From Cellvibrionaceae bacterium (GTDB lineage: Bacteria > Pseudomonadota > Gammaproteobacteria > Pseudomonadales > Cellvibrionaceae), in contig JANQJP010000013.1 of the NCBI GenBank assembly GCA_028281575.1, positions 62,001 to 126,000 of the forward strand: a stretch of 64,000 nt of DNA, given 5' to 3'. Made by a program: the position numbers and the translations under genes. Below are positions 1 through 8,957 of this stretch, in pieces; position 1 is the first letter of the stretch; every line of letters begins with the position of its first letter. The notes under the pieces are model-generated. The model saw only the letters and a list, made by a program, of their open reading frames with translations. It had not been told where the DNA came from and did no database searches.

Positions 1-1
1 T

Positions 2-475
2 ATCGATCTACTTGGCACCTTCCACGTCATGCAATCGGCCTATCCGTATTTGCGCAAGCCGGGTGCAAGTATTGTCAATGTGTCCGCGCCTCAAGCGTTT
101 TTGCCAATGATTGGTCAAAGCCATGTATGCGCTGCTAAAGCGGGGGTGGATATGATTACGCGCACATTGGCGATGGAGTGGGGAGCCGATGGTATCCGGG
201 TTAACAGTGTTGTTCCGGGGCCGATAGAGGGCACTGAGGGGATGAAGCGGTTGGCGCCGACGCCAGAACTGCTTGAAAAGTCTCGCCTGTCTGTTCCCCT
301 ACAGCGCTTAGGCAAACCAGAGGATCTGGGCAATGCCTGCATGTTTTTAGCATCTGAGCTTGCCAGCTATGTCAGTGGCGCGGTGATTCCAATTGATGGT
401 GGCTGGTCGTTGGCGGGCGCATCTAGCCTGAGTTCCGCTCTGGGCAAGGTGCTGCAAGCTTCGACACCCAAGTGA
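2..475 (+). CDS. SDR oxidoreductase, 2,4-dienoyl-CoA reductase-like (5' partial)
   Basis: The reading frame is open to the left edge, so the first ATG at 29 is internal and only the C-terminal ~157 residues are present; the Rossmann glycine motif lies outside the window. The visible part has NVSAPQAF, an SHVCAAKAG segment around the catalytic lysine, the NSVVPGPIEGTEG loop and the C-terminal IDGGW typical of short-chain dehydrogenases. The position that is Tyr in the usual YxxxK motif is occupied by other residues (HVCAAK), as in the 2,4-dienoyl-CoA reductase branch, and the GPIEGTEGMKRL loop also resembles that branch. The likely role, NADPH-dependent reduction in unsaturated fatty acid beta-oxidation, is inferred. 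It lies 47 bp upstream of purU. Confidence 0.85.
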   Translation: MDLLGTFHVMQSAYPYLRKPGASIVNVSAPQAFLPMIGQSHVCAAKAGVDMITRTLAMEWGADGIRVNSVVPGPIEGTEGMKRLAPTPELLEKSRLSVPLQRLGKPEDLGNACMFLASELASYVSGAVIPIDGGWSLAGASSLSSALGKVLQASTPK

Positions 476-522
476 AGCCGCGATACAATCGCCGGCTTGT
501 TATTAGCATGCTGGAGTAGGGC

Positions 523-1389
523 GTGGCGAGTCAGATAGAAGAACTGATTCTTAAATTTAGTTGTGATGATCAGCCGGGCATTGTTGCTGCGGTGGCAAAC
601 CTGTTTTCTCTGCAAGGTTTCAATATTCGCGAGGCGTCGCAGTTCGAGGATGTTACGACGCAGCGGTTTTTTATGCGTACGGTTATGGAATCGGTCGAGG
701 GTCCCAAAGATCTCGCTGCATTAAAAGGGGCTTTTCATTCGGTAGCGGAACGCTATCAAATGACTTGGGAGATTCACGACAAATCCAAAAAAATGAAAGT
801 ACTCATTGCCGTCTCGCAATGGGGGCACTGTCTTAACAATTTATTAAATAGTTGGAAAAATGGCACCTTACCCGTCGATATTGTCGGCGTTGTTTCTAAC
901 CATGAAGTTATGCGTGGCATAACGGAATGGTACGATTTGCCTTACTATTATTTGCCGATTACTGCGGACAATAAAGCTGAGCAAGAAGCCAAGATATTAA
1001 TGATTAAAGAAAAAAACGATGTAGAGCTTTTGGTACTTGCGCGCTATATGCAAATTTTATCGGACGACATGTGTAAACACCTGCAAGGTCGTGCGATTAA
1101 TATCCATCATTCTTTTTTACCTGGTTTTAAAGGTGCAAAGCCCTATCACCAAGCCTATGAGCGCGGTGTAAAGTTGATTGGTGCAACAGCGCACTACGTG
1201 ACGAGTGAATTGGATGAAGGGCCGATTATCGAGCAGTCGGTCGAACGTGTCACGCATGCGAATTCTCCCGATGAACTCGTCGAAATTGGTCGGGATATTG
1301 AAGCTGTTACTTTACAGCGGGCAGTTCGCTGGCACGCTGAACATAGAATTTTATTAAACGGCCAAAAAACAGTCGTATTTAACCGTTAA
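523..1389 (+). CDS. purU: Formyltetrahydrofolate deformylase PurU
   Basis: Hydrolyses 10-formyl-THF to formate and THF, supplying formate for PurT and balancing the one-carbon pool in the cytosol. The 288-residue product has the usual length. Residues ~7-85 form an ACT domain (DDQPGIVAAVANLF), the regulatory part that in the family responds to methionine and glycine. Residues ~92-275 are a formyltransferase fold with the catalytic triad visible as Asn193-x-His195 (NIHHSFLPGF) and Asp231 (ELDEGPI). The start is GTG at 523 preceded by a GGAGTAGGG Shine-Dalgarno stretch. It appears monocistronic; the next gene is convergent. Confidence 0.96.
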   Translation: MASQIEELILKFSCDDQPGIVAAVANLFSLQGFNIREASQFEDVTTQRFFMRTVMESVEGPKDLAALKGAFHSVAERYQMTWEIHDKSKKMKVLIAVSQWGHCLNNLLNSWKNGTLPVDIVGVVSNHEVMRGITEWYDLPYYYLPITADNKAEQEAKILMIKEKNDVELLVLARYMQILSDDMCKHLQGRAINIHHSFLPGFKGAKPYHQAYERGVKLIGATAHYVTSELDEGPIIEQSVERVTHANSPDELVEIGRDIEAVTLQRAVRWHAEHRILLNGQKTVVFNR

Positions 1390-1402
1390 CCTTTCCCATT
1401 AA

Positions 1403-1924
1403 TTAGAGATGCCCTAGGCTTTCCAAATAAATCGTTAGTTGTTCGAGGCCCGCGCTCCAGCCATTACCGCGTTCCGCAAGTGCGGCTTTGAAGGTCGCAG
1501 CTTCCTCTTCTGTGGGGTCGATGGGTTCCCAGACAAAATGTAAATGTGTTTTATCGCCGGTTTCTGTCAGGGTAATGGTTGCGCGTATTTCTTTTGGCCA
1601 GGTTGGCATTTGAGGGTTGGGAAGAATATCGCCAGCGTCGTTCGACATATATTGTCTGAATACCAGGCGTTCGGGCGGGCTAACTTCCTCGTATTTTGTC
1701 AGCAGCCACATTTCGTGACCGTTGGGTGTCATCATTTTATGAAGGGAAGAGCCGCCCGATCTGATATCGGCTGACACATACTCACAGCTAAACCCTTTTT
1801 GCGGGAACATCCAGTTATTGAGGTGTTCGACTTGCGTCCAGGTGTCAAATACCAGCGATCTTGGCGCGTTAAATTCGCGGTCTAAAATAGACGGTTTGAC
1901 TGCAATCTTGTTGTCACTGCTCAT
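1403..1924 (-). CDS. SRPBCC/AHSA1-type START domain protein
   Basis: A 173-residue protein with the activator-of-Hsp90-ATPase-homology (SRPBCC) fold: an N-terminal strand with REFNAPRSLVFDTWT, a central GGSSLHKMMTPNGHEMW segment and a C-terminal helix ending GWSAGLEQLTIYLESL. The fold encloses a hydrophobic ligand pocket; the ligand is unknown. Its ATG overlaps the stop of the ArsR gene by 4 bp, so the two are translationally coupled. ArsR-SRPBCC pairs are very common in bacteria and usually form autoregulated two-gene units. No enzymatic residues can be named. Confidence 0.88.
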   Translation of the reverse strand: MSSDNKIAVKPSILDREFNAPRSLVFDTWTQVEHLNNWMFPQKGFSCEYVSADIRSGGSSLHKMMTPNGHEMWLLTKYEEVSPPERLVFRQYMSNDAGDILPNPQMPTWPKEIRATITLTETGDKTHLHFVWEPIDPTEEEAATFKAALAERGNGWSAGLEQLTIYLESLGHL

Positions 1925-2256
1925 CCTTCACCTCGTTGAATTTTATCTAAATAGTCTTCCAAGTGGTCAAGCCGGTTCACCCAGAGTTGATCAAATTGGG
2001 CGACCCAGTCATGAATGGGTTTTAGCTCGGCCGCGTTCACTTTGTAGACGCGATATCGGCCGTCTTTGCGCTCGGATACTAAACCCACCTGTTTGAGTAC
2101 CCCTAGGTGCTTAGAAACCATTGGCTGGTTCCAGCGCATAATCTTAACTATTTCGTTGACCGATAATTCCTGTATCGCGAGCGTTTCTATAAGCGCCCGA
2201 CGTTTGGGTTCCGCTATTGCGTTAAACGCATCGTAAGTCGTTCGTGTTCGTGCCAT
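1921..2256 (-). CDS. ArsR-family winged-helix repressor
   Basis: A 111-residue DNA-binding protein. The winged-helix motif is visible: IAEPKRRALIETL, then ELSVNEIVKIMRWNQPMVSKHLGVLKQVGLV as recognition region, and a KDGRYRVYKVN wing. The metal-binding ELCVC motif of arsenic sensors is absent, so it is a non-metal member of the family. I place the start at the ATG at 2256 (MARTRT); an ATG six codons further upstream falls inside the palindromic operator. It is the first gene of a two-gene operon with the SRPBCC protein. Confidence 0.9.
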   Translation of the reverse strand: MARTRTTYDAFNAIAEPKRRALIETLAIQELSVNEIVKIMRWNQPMVSKHLGVLKQVGLVSERKDGRYRVYKVNAAELKPIHDWVAQFDQLWVNRLDHLEDYLDKIQRGEG

Positions 2257-2265
2257 ACAAACAAT

Positions 2266-2285
2266 ATATTCCAATATGGGAATAT
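2266..2285. promoter_or_regulatory. Probable ArsR operator, 20-bp inverted repeat
   Basis: ATATTCC and GGAATAT arms (7 bp, perfect) are separated by 6 bp, directly upstream of the ArsR start codon at 2256. Its position and symmetry fit an autoregulatory operator for a dimeric winged-helix repressor. Binding is inferred. Confidence 0.6.
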
Positions 2286-2329
2286 GTCAATAGAGAATAT
2301 GCTGGAGTGGGGTGCGGTAAAGAGGGGAC

Positions 2330-2357
2330 GGCGCCACTTTGCGCGCGCAGTGGCGCC
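2330..2357 (-). terminator. GC-rich hairpin downstream of the YafK-like gene
   Basis: GGCGCCACT and AGTGGCGCC form a 9-bp perfect stem with a 10-nt loop, 28 bp beyond the stop of the leftward YafK-like gene. No T-run follows, so it may be a transcript-end stabiliser rather than a classic intrinsic terminator. Confidence 0.4.
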
Positions 2358-2384
2358 TTTAAAGGTAGCGGTGGAACCGCGCTC

Positions 2385-3110
2385 TTAGCTGGGTTCGAAA
2401 TGGTAGCGTTTGTTTTTGACAATGACATTCGGAGGTGTCTTATGGGTATTGAAGTATTCGTACCCCTCCTGCAAGTTTTTCCAGAATCCGTGCCATTTAT
2501 TTTTTCTATGCTTTTTTAATTTTGCCTCTTCCATTCTAAACGGGAAAATATGTACTCTAAAATAGGCTTGACCCTGCTCAAATGCGGCATGTGCTAGTGC
2601 GTATATTTCGTTGATATATTTGTCCGTCATCGCGTAACAGCCGATCGAAACACATTTTCCATGTACCATCAAAGCACTACCGGTATAGCCGTGGGCTCTA
2701 TCATAGGCGTTTGGATATCCCAGATTAAAAGATAGGTGATAGGAACTCCATGGGTTTAAATTGCCCGGACGTACGAAATAGAAACCCTCGGGCGCCTGCC
2801 AGTCACCTCGTTTCGTTTTAGGGCCTAAACTCCCAGAAAATGCGCAGATATCGTAGGTTTTGAATAATTCAAATATATCGTTTTTTTTAATCCAAATTTC
2901 TAACTCCGCCGATTCTTTAAATATGCGAATATAAATAGGACTGCCATACATTAAGCCCTTCGTGGAAAGCTCGTTTTGTATTAGCGGACGTGTTTTCTTT
3001 ATCGCCCGTTCAGAACGGGCGCTAGATGGAATTTCTGCAACTGATACTTCTAGAATGAAAAAAGTCAATATTAAAAAAATATGTCTATTCACTTTTCTGT
3101 CTATAAACAT
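2385..3110 (-). CDS. L,D-transpeptidase-fold (YafK/DpaA-type) periplasmic protein
   Basis: A 241-residue YkuD-domain protein. The N-terminal ~25 residues are a signal peptide (hydrophobic IFLILTFFILEVSVA), so it acts in the periplasm. The catalytic signature is clear: His150 in MVHGKCVSIGC and Cys158 as nucleophile, followed by YAMTD. This HGxCxSxGCxAM form is that of E. coli YafK (DpaA/LdtF), which removes Braun lipoprotein from peptidoglycan rather than forming crosslinks. Upstream strands GSLGPKTKRGDWQAPEGFYFV match the family. The C-terminal ~60 residues are basic and lysine-rich. The exact substrate here is inferred. Confidence 0.88.
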   Translation of the reverse strand: MFIDRKVNRHIFLILTFFILEVSVAEIPSSARSERAIKKTRPLIQNELSTKGLMYGSPIYIRIFKESAELEIWIKKNDIFELFKTYDICAFSGSLGPKTKRGDWQAPEGFYFVRPGNLNPWSSYHLSFNLGYPNAYDRAHGYTGSALMVHGKCVSIGCYAMTDKYINEIYALAHAAFEQGQAYFRVHIFPFRMEEAKLKKHRKNKWHGFWKNLQEGYEYFNTHKTPPNVIVKNKRYHFEPS

Positions 3111-3134
3111 AGCCGTTCAGTTAACTCAGAGAGG

Positions 3135-3414
3135 CATGAATTGCGTGCTTGTGCTCGAGACACGCCGTAAATACCTGCAAGCAGGACCGGCCCAAAATCA
3201 CAGATTTTGGTCGTTACGCGGAGCGAAGCAGTGCTTCGCTTGAATCCGCTTCACCCATGTAGGCTCTGCACCAGCATCTCGATAACTGCTCCTGCGTTAT
3301 TCTACCTCCTGCATCCATGCAGTCGTCGACAACTGCTCCTGCGTTGTTCTAATGTCCGCCATCCGTGGCGGGCGCATGCTGGTGAAGGTCTCGAGCACAA
3401 GCACGCAATTCATG
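3135..3414. repeat. Palindromic intergenic element A, two beta modules plus alpha module
   Basis: Flanked by perfect 26-bp inverted arms (3135-3160 and 3389-3414). Inside is a ~100-bp alpha module (3168-3269) closely related to one in element G at 20155-20256. It contains the hairpin AGCGAAGC-AGT-GCTTCGCT. Two tandem beta modules follow (3281-3304 and 3328-3351), each with a hairpin bearing a TCCR loop: CTGCA-TCCA-TGCAG at 3309-3322 and CCGCCA-TCCG-TGGCGG at 3356-3371. The arm sequence is not shared with any other element in the window. The element lies between the hydrolase stop and the YafK-like start. Confidence 0.8.
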
Positions 3415-3527
3415 TTCCGTATCCTGCTATCAATCCAGTCCTTATTTATATATGCTTTTGCTTCTGCAACACTGTAAAAAATGGCACAGAAATAATCTAC
3501 TTAGAGCTTATATGTGAAGGAGAAAAT

Positions 3528-3566
3528 ATGCTTAACCTAAATAACGCGTTACCCATCCCGCGATAA
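3528..3566 (+). other. 12-codon open frame with strong ribosome binding site (possible gene-start remnant)
   Basis: AAGGAG sits 8 bp before an ATG on the plus strand. The frame encodes only [12 protein letters not shown] before TAA and overlaps the 3' end of the leftward hydrolase gene. It could be a leader peptide or the surviving start of a gene cut off when the sequence now occupied by the hydrolase was joined here. No function is claimed. Confidence 0.25.
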
Positions 3567-4293
3567 CATCGGCCACGTACGTTGCATCCACTCTTTTTGT
3601 TAGCAGGTGGTCGGCATTATCCAGGCTTACAAAGCTTTTAGGGTGTTTGGCGGACTTGTAGATTTTTTCCGCTTCTAAAATCGATACAGTTTCGTCTTTG
3701 GGCGAATGGAAAATAAGCAGTGCTTTTTGTAAGTCGCGGATATGTGATGGGTTAGCGGATTCGCGTATATCTTCGAGAAATTGTTTTTTAATTGTAAACT
3801 TGCGGCCCGCCAAATCGACCTCGGCTTCGCCTTCATCTTCAATGACTGAAATATCACATAAAAATTGTTTAGCGACGTGCTCAGGGTCTGCGGGTGCGCC
3901 AATAGTTACGATCCCTTGAGCTTCAGGAATATGGTGGGCAGCGGCCAGCACGGCTGTACCGCCAAGGCTGTGGCCAATCAGCAGTTGAGGGGCTTTTTTT
4001 TCCGATCGCAGATAATTTGCAGCAGCGACCAGGTCGCCGACATTGGAGGAAAAATTGGTATTGCTGAAGTCACCATCGCTGCCGCCAAGGCCAGTGAAAT
4101 CGAAGCGTAGAACGGCGTAACCCTTGTCCACGAGGCTTCGCGCAATACGCGATGCGGACGCGATATTTTTACCACAGGTAAAACAGTGAGCCATAAGTAC
4201 ATAGCCGTGGGGGGCTTGCTCTGGCTCTTCTAGTAAGCCGTCGAGGTCGACGCCGAGCTCACCGGTAAAGGTCAGTTTTGTGCGGACAGGCAT
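3532..4293 (-). CDS. Alpha/beta hydrolase, stand-alone half of an OsmC-fusion family
   Basis: A 253-residue alpha/beta hydrolase. Visible are [11 protein letters not shown] at the oxyanion region, the nucleophile elbow GHSLGG with Ser109, an acidic segment [10 protein letters not shown] and the late His of DNADHLLT, giving a Ser-Asp-His triad. Closest in my recollection are the N-terminal halves of ~400-residue bifunctional hydrolase/OsmC proteins, which continue after the ...YL segment into a peroxidase-like OsmC domain. Here the frame stops at that boundary (TRYLG), so the OsmC half is missing. Substrate unknown; cytoplasmic, as no signal peptide is seen. Confidence 0.85.
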   Translation of the reverse strand: MPVRTKLTFTGELGVDLDGLLEEPEQAPHGYVLMAHCFTCGKNIASASRIARSLVDKGYAVLRFDFTGLGGSDGDFSNTNFSSNVGDLVAAANYLRSEKKAPQLLIGHSLGGTAVLAAAHHIPEAQGIVTIGAPADPEHVAKQFLCDISVIEDEGEAEVDLAGRKFTIKKQFLEDIRESANPSHIRDLQKALLIFHSPKDETVSILEAEKIYKSAKHPKSFVSLDNADHLLTKRVDATYVADVIAGWVTRYLG

Positions 4294-4373
4294 GACAGTG
4301 CTCCTTGTTGGTTTGCAAGTTTAGCGTCACTTAAAGAATATTGCATCGCTGATTTACTCTGGGTCAACGGCTA

Positions 4374-5735
4374 TTAGGCCCTGGCTCCGTTTGTCGTGGT
4401 GAGGTTCCTCAGCCATTTTCTCTGGTACGTGCGCCAGCTAAATAAAATACCTTTTGTGACTTCTTCTGAGTAAGAAATGAGGACAACCATAATCAGCGGC
4501 CATTTTAAAACGAAGGCTGCAAAGGCCGTTAATGGGATACTGACCATCCACATACCAAAGGCGTCGATGTACATGCATATTTTGTTGTCGCCACCTGCAC
4601 GCAGTACGCCCATTGCCAGCGTCATGTTGATAATTTTTAACCAGGTTGAAAGCGCAATTAATGCAAATACTGCGTGGGCCATCTGCAGTGTTTCACTGGG
4701 TACTCCGGAAAATGGCAATAACACCAAGTCGCGTGCAAGCAGAACGAGACAGCCAATAAAAATAGCGATAAGCGGGTTTAGCAGAGAAAAACTTCGCGCG
4801 TAGTTCCACGCTTTGTCAAACTGATTCGCGCCGAGTTGTTGGCCCACCATAATGGTGCATGCGGAGGCCATACCAAAAAATAGCGCTAGAAAAACGCCCT
4901 CTATCGGCGTGAGTAGGCTCATGACTGCGAGTTCACGTGTACCCATGCGCCCGAAAATAATTTGATAGACAAAGGTTCCGGTAGACCAAAACCCGAAACT
5001 GATCATCATCGGTGTTGCAAGTTTTAGGAAATGTGCGATTTCTACCTTGTTTATCAGGTTTGGCAGATCGCTCCGCCGAAATTTAAGTAAGTGTTTTTTT
5101 CTATTGAGCAATGAAAAAAGCATGACAACATGCAACAAGCGCGCGATGGCAGTAGCCATTGCTGCTCCGGCAACGCCGAGCGCGGGAACACCGAGCCCAC
5201 CATTGATTAACCAGAAATTTAAACCGATATTAAAAAATATGGCTGCGGCGCTTAGCAGCAATGGCGTTTTTACTTGGCCCAGCGCGCGAATGGCGTTTTC
5301 ATAAACAAGGATGATTGCGACCAGCGTCATACTGGGGATTGTGAACCAGAGATAGTACTGTCCCTGTAGAATAAGTTCTGGGTTTGTAGATCCGAGCGCG
5401 ATTATTTTGTCGGCAAAGAAAAAGTTTAAGGTAATGATGGGCAGCAATGCAATATTTGCCATCAAGCATGCCATGCCTATTGTGCTTCGAATTTTATGAA
5501 TTTTATCGGCACCAAAATACTGGGCAGAAAGCACACCTACAGTCCAGGCAATGCCCATCAGGATGACAGTAACCATAAATTGAAAGCGGTTGCCTAAACC
5601 GACCGCACCAACGGCTGAGTCGCCAAGGTGACTGACCATAGCTACATCAATCATGCTAAGTAAATTAGTCAATACACTTTGCAACGATATCGGCCAGGCG
5701 AGCAGCAAGCTGCGTTTAATGGTGACGCGATCCAT
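4374..5735 (-). CDS. MATE-family multidrug efflux transporter
   Basis: About 453 residues with some twelve hydrophobic helices in two related halves, the usual MATE size and topology. N-terminal hallmarks are AWPISLQSVLTNLLSMIDVAM and the GLGNRFQF loop; the second half repeats the pattern from ATPMMISFGFW. It would export cationic drugs or metabolites using an H+ or Na+ gradient across the inner membrane. I prefer the ATG at 5735 (MDRVT) to a TTG nine codons upstream, because the helix starts soon after. The gene lies 29 bp downstream of ydiJ on the same strand and may be co-transcribed with it. Confidence 0.93.
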   Translation of the reverse strand: MDRVTIKRSLLLAWPISLQSVLTNLLSMIDVAMVSHLGDSAVGAVGLGNRFQFMVTVILMGIAWTVGVLSAQYFGADKIHKIRSTIGMACLMANIALLPIITLNFFFADKIIALGSTNPELILQGQYYLWFTIPSMTLVAIILVYENAIRALGQVKTPLLLSAAAIFFNIGLNFWLINGGLGVPALGVAGAAMATAIARLLHVVMLFSLLNRKKHLLKFRRSDLPNLINKVEIAHFLKLATPMMISFGFWSTGTFVYQIIFGRMGTRELAVMSLLTPIEGVFLALFFGMASACTIMVGQQLGANQFDKAWNYARSFSLLNPLIAIFIGCLVLLARDLVLLPFSGVPSETLQMAHAVFALIALSTWLKIINMTLAMGVLRAGGDNKICMYIDAFGMWMVSIPLTAFAAFVLKWPLIMVVLISYSEEVTKGILFSWRTYQRKWLRNLTTTNGARA

Positions 5736-5764
5736 CCAATATATTTTACGGAAACTATGCAAAG

Positions 5765-8700
5765 CTATGAGGCGTCATCGGCAAGTATTTGCTTTATGAC
5801 TTGCATGGGGTGTTTGATGGATATTTGCTGTTCGCGTCTGACTTGACTTCGACAGGAGTAGCCGGTTGCCATCAGCTTGTCTGTATTTTCATTGGCGTTG
5901 ATTGCTTTGCGCCAACTTTGATCATAGATATTTTTGGATGTATTTAAATTTCTTGCTTCGTGCCCGAAGGTGCCGGCCATGCCGCAGCAGCCAAGTTCCA
6001 CTACGTCAATAGCATGACCGAGTGCGGCAAATATCTCTCCCCATTTTTTTACTGAATTTGCCGCATTTGTTTTTTCTGTGCAGTGTGCCAGCAATTTAAA
6101 GATCTTTCCCTGCATGGGTTTGCGCGTTGTAAATGTGTCCGTATGTGTCGCAAGCCATTCCTGCAGCAGCTCTACGTTCGGAAGCTCGTTATCGTTTAGA
6201 TATTTTTTATATTCAGCGCGATACGTTAGGGTCATCGAGGGGTCTATACCGACGAGCGCTATACCCAAGTCGCTAAATGCCTTAAGCGCATGGGCATTTT
6301 TACGCGCGGTTTTCTCAAAGGCGTTTAGGAATCCGTGCACATGTAAAGGCTTGCCGTTGGCTTTAAAAGGCGCGAGTAGCGGATTAAAACCCAGTAGTTT
6401 CAGCACGTCGATAGTATCGAGTACCAGTTTTGTTTCAAAGTAGCTTGTAAATGCGTCCTGCACGATGATAACCGTTTTGGTCCGTGTATCGTTATCCCAA
6501 CCTTTAATAGCGGACACATTCGCATATGCAATATCCCGGTGTTTAAGGTTTAAATAGCTTAGGCGCGGGCCGTCGACAAAACCGACCCATTTTCGCAAAA
6601 GGTATTTAACAGGTGCGAACTGAGTCAGTCCGTTGTAGACATGGGGGATTTTAGCAGCCTTTGGTAAGACGAACTCAAGGCTTGCAACCAGATAATCTTT
6701 GAGAGGACGAAGGTAACGCGTGTGATACAGTGCTAGAAATTTGCTTCTAAACTCAGGCACATCCACTTTAATTGGGCATTGACCCGTACACGATTTACAA
6801 GCCAGGCAGGCAGCCATACTTTCATACAGCTCGTGCGAAAAGTCGTATTCTCCTTTGCGCGCCTCGAGCGTATTTTTAATTTTATTTGGTAAATTTGCCA
6901 GCGATACGAAAAGCGATTTGTTTTTTATTGCTGTTGCGGTGTTGAAATGGGATTTAGACAATAAGCGCAGCCATTCGCGTATCAGTGAGGCGCGTCCTTT
7001 GGGTGTATGTGTGCGCAGGCGGGTACCTTTCCACGAGGGGCACATCGCATCATCAGGATTCCAATTGTGACAGGCACCATTGCCGTTGCAGTAAACAGCT
7101 TCGTCAAATTGTGACCACATGACAGCTGGAATTTTGCGGTCTAGTTCTCCGCGCGTATTTACTTCACGTATTTTTAATAATTCAATTTCTTTTGCAGGCG
7201 TGGCAATTTTGCCGGGATTAAGTTGGTTGTAGGGATCAAAAGCGGCTTTAATACGTTGCAATTGTGGGTACAGTTCGCCAAAAAATTCCGGTGCGTATTC
7301 CGAACGAACCCCTTTTCCGTGTTCTCCCCAAAGTAAGCCGTGATATTTTTTAGTTAATGCCGCAACTTGGTCTGAAATATCCCAAGCCAACGCCGCCTGA
7401 TTAGCATCCTTCATATCGAGCGCTGGTCGCACATGCAAAACACCGGCATCCACGTGGCCAAACATACCGTAAGTGAGCTTGTGTTCGTCTAAAATTGCAC
7501 GAAATTCCATAATAAAGTCGGCGAGGTGTTCTGGAGGAACTGCGGTGTCCTCGACAAATGCAACAGGTCGCGCTTCACCTTCCATATTACCGAGTAAGCC
7601 GACAGCGCGCTTGCGCATCGTCCAAATTTTATTGACCGCGTTATGACCCATTGCCACGGCGTAGCCAATACGGGTATTGTCTTTTTTACTATTGAACTGT
7701 TTAAGCAACGTCGACATCTGTTTTTCGAGTTCTTGCTCCGTGTCGCCCGTGTATTCAACCAGGTTTATTCCTTTCACCGGAATAGGGGTCTTGTCTTGGA
7801 AAAAATCCTCTACCTGGTGCCAGCTAAAATCATTCATCGCCAGGTTTAGTACTTTAGAATCGATGGTTTCTATGCTCGTTGGTTCGGTTTGCATTAATTG
7901 GCTGGCGTCGCGCAATGAAGCTTCAAAGTCTGCATACTTGACGATGATGAGGGCGGTTTCATTTGGAATAGGCAATACATTGAGTTTTGCTTCGCTGATA
8001 AACCCGAGAGTGCCTTCGCTGCCACACAAAATATTATTTAAGTTAAATTGATTATTTTCGTCGCGGATATGCGCTAAGTCGTAGCCAGTTAAGCAACGGT
8101 TGAGCGTAGGGAAAGTCTCGGCAATGTTTTCTTTGTGTTCGTTGTAAATATTATTTGTTAAGCGGTGTATGAGTGCAGAACGATTTTGTAATTCGACGAT
8201 AGATTCAAATTCTTCTTCGCTAAGTGATTTAGAGTGCAGTACAGAGCCGTCCATTAAAACTGTTGTTAGCTCTAGCACGTGATCACGGGTTTTACCGTAG
8301 ACACATGAGCCCTGGCCGGAAGCGTCCGTATTTATCATGCCGCCAATGGTTGCGCGATTACTGGTGGACAGCTCGGGCGCAAAAAATAGGCCGTGAGGCT
8401 TGAGTGCTGCATTGAGTTGGTCTTTAACCACACCCGATTGAACCCGCACCCAGCGTTCCTCTGTGTTAATTTCTAAAACCTGATTTAAATGCTTCGATAG
8501 ATCGACAATAATCCCGTCACTTAATGATTGGCCGTTTGTGCCCGTGCCGCCGCCGCGTGGTGATAACACAATATCGTGAAAACACTCTTCGTTTGCCAGT
8601 TGGGTGAGCAACACAAGGTCATCGAGCGTCTTTGGATAAACGACCCCTTGGGGTAGTACCTGGTAAACAGAATTGTCGGTGCTAAGTACTGTACGATTTG

Positions 8701-8806
8701 CGTAATCAGGGCTGATATCGCCGCTAAAGTTAGAGTGTTTCAACCTCTCAAAAAATGATAGGTAGTGCGATTGAACATCGTCGATATTGTCTAGTTTAGG
8801 TATCAT
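5765..8806 (-). CDS. ydiJ: YdiJ-type FAD/4Fe-4S D-2-hydroxyacid dehydrogenase
   Basis: About 1013 residues, matching E. coli YdiJ (about 1018). The N-terminal half is a VAO/GlcD-type FAD domain: PRGGGTGTNGQ near residue 85 and GGMINTDASGQG near 158, with a C-terminal cap ending NPGKIATPAKE. The second half has a cysteine-rich region (CNGNGACHNWNP) and a ferredoxin-like CLACKSCTGQCP cluster motif, then two CCG-type domains including ELGCCGMAGTFGHE. The family oxidises D-2-hydroxyglutarate or D-lactate and passes electrons to the respiratory chain. The start at 8806 (MIPKL) aligns with family members; an upstream in-frame start would add 11 unrelated residues. Confidence 0.92.
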   Translation of the reverse strand: MIPKLDNIDDVQSHYLSFFERLKHSNFSGDISPDYANRTVLSTDNSVYQVLPQGVVYPKTLDDLVLLTQLANEECFHDIVLSPRGGGTGTNGQSLSDGIIVDLSKHLNQVLEINTEERWVRVQSGVVKDQLNAALKPHGLFFAPELSTSNRATIGGMINTDASGQGSCVYGKTRDHVLELTTVLMDGSVLHSKSLSEEEFESIVELQNRSALIHRLTNNIYNEHKENIAETFPTLNRCLTGYDLAHIRDENNQFNLNNILCGSEGTLGFISEAKLNVLPIPNETALIIVKYADFEASLRDASQLMQTEPTSIETIDSKVLNLAMNDFSWHQVEDFFQDKTPIPVKGINLVEYTGDTEQELEKQMSTLLKQFNSKKDNTRIGYAVAMGHNAVNKIWTMRKRAVGLLGNMEGEARPVAFVEDTAVPPEHLADFIMEFRAILDEHKLTYGMFGHVDAGVLHVRPALDMKDANQAALAWDISDQVAALTKKYHGLLWGEHGKGVRSEYAPEFFGELYPQLQRIKAAFDPYNQLNPGKIATPAKEIELLKIREVNTRGELDRKIPAVMWSQFDEAVYCNGNGACHNWNPDDAMCPSWKGTRLRTHTPKGRASLIREWLRLLSKSHFNTATAIKNKSLFVSLANLPNKIKNTLEARKGEYDFSHELYESMAACLACKSCTGQCPIKVDVPEFRSKFLALYHTRYLRPLKDYLVASLEFVLPKAAKIPHVYNGLTQFAPVKYLLRKWVGFVDGPRLSYLNLKHRDIAYANVSAIKGWDNDTRTKTVIIVQDAFTSYFETKLVLDTIDVLKLLGFNPLLAPFKANGKPLHVHGFLNAFEKTARKNAHALKAFSDLGIALVGIDPSMTLTYRAEYKKYLNDNELPNVELLQEWLATHTDTFTTRKPMQGKIFKLLAHCTEKTNAANSVKKWGEIFAALGHAIDVVELGCCGMAGTFGHEARNLNTSKNIYDQSWRKAINANENTDKLMATGYSCRSQVRREQQISIKHPMQVIKQILADDAS

Positions 8807-8861
8807 TAGCGCCAGCGTGGTTGAATAAAAAACGAACACAAAGTATTCAGTATCGCCGATG

Positions 8862-8900
8862 ACAGCGGCGCAGGCACTATTTTAGCGCCTGCGCCGCTGT
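8862..8900. terminator. 14-bp GC-rich hairpin between ydiJ and the GH31 gene
   Basis: ACAGCGGCGCAGGC and GCCTGCGCCGCTGT pair perfectly over 14 bp with an 11-nt loop. It lies 58 bp past the GH31 stop and upstream of ydiJ. No T-run follows on either strand, so termination is only inferred. Confidence 0.45.
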
Positions 8901-8957
8901 AGGTTAAGCGCTGGAAGGATCTTCTTTGGGACTTATTTTAAGGGTTCAGATGATTAT

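Noticed and set aside
3281-3371. CRISPR-like direct repeat in element A
   Set aside because: Only two tandem copies, of an imperfect module that also occurs singly elsewhere; there are no spacers and no cas genes.
3207-3566. Rightward frame of ~119 codons through element A
   Set aside because: Almost all of it is translated repeat sequence; only its last 12 codons follow a real start signal.
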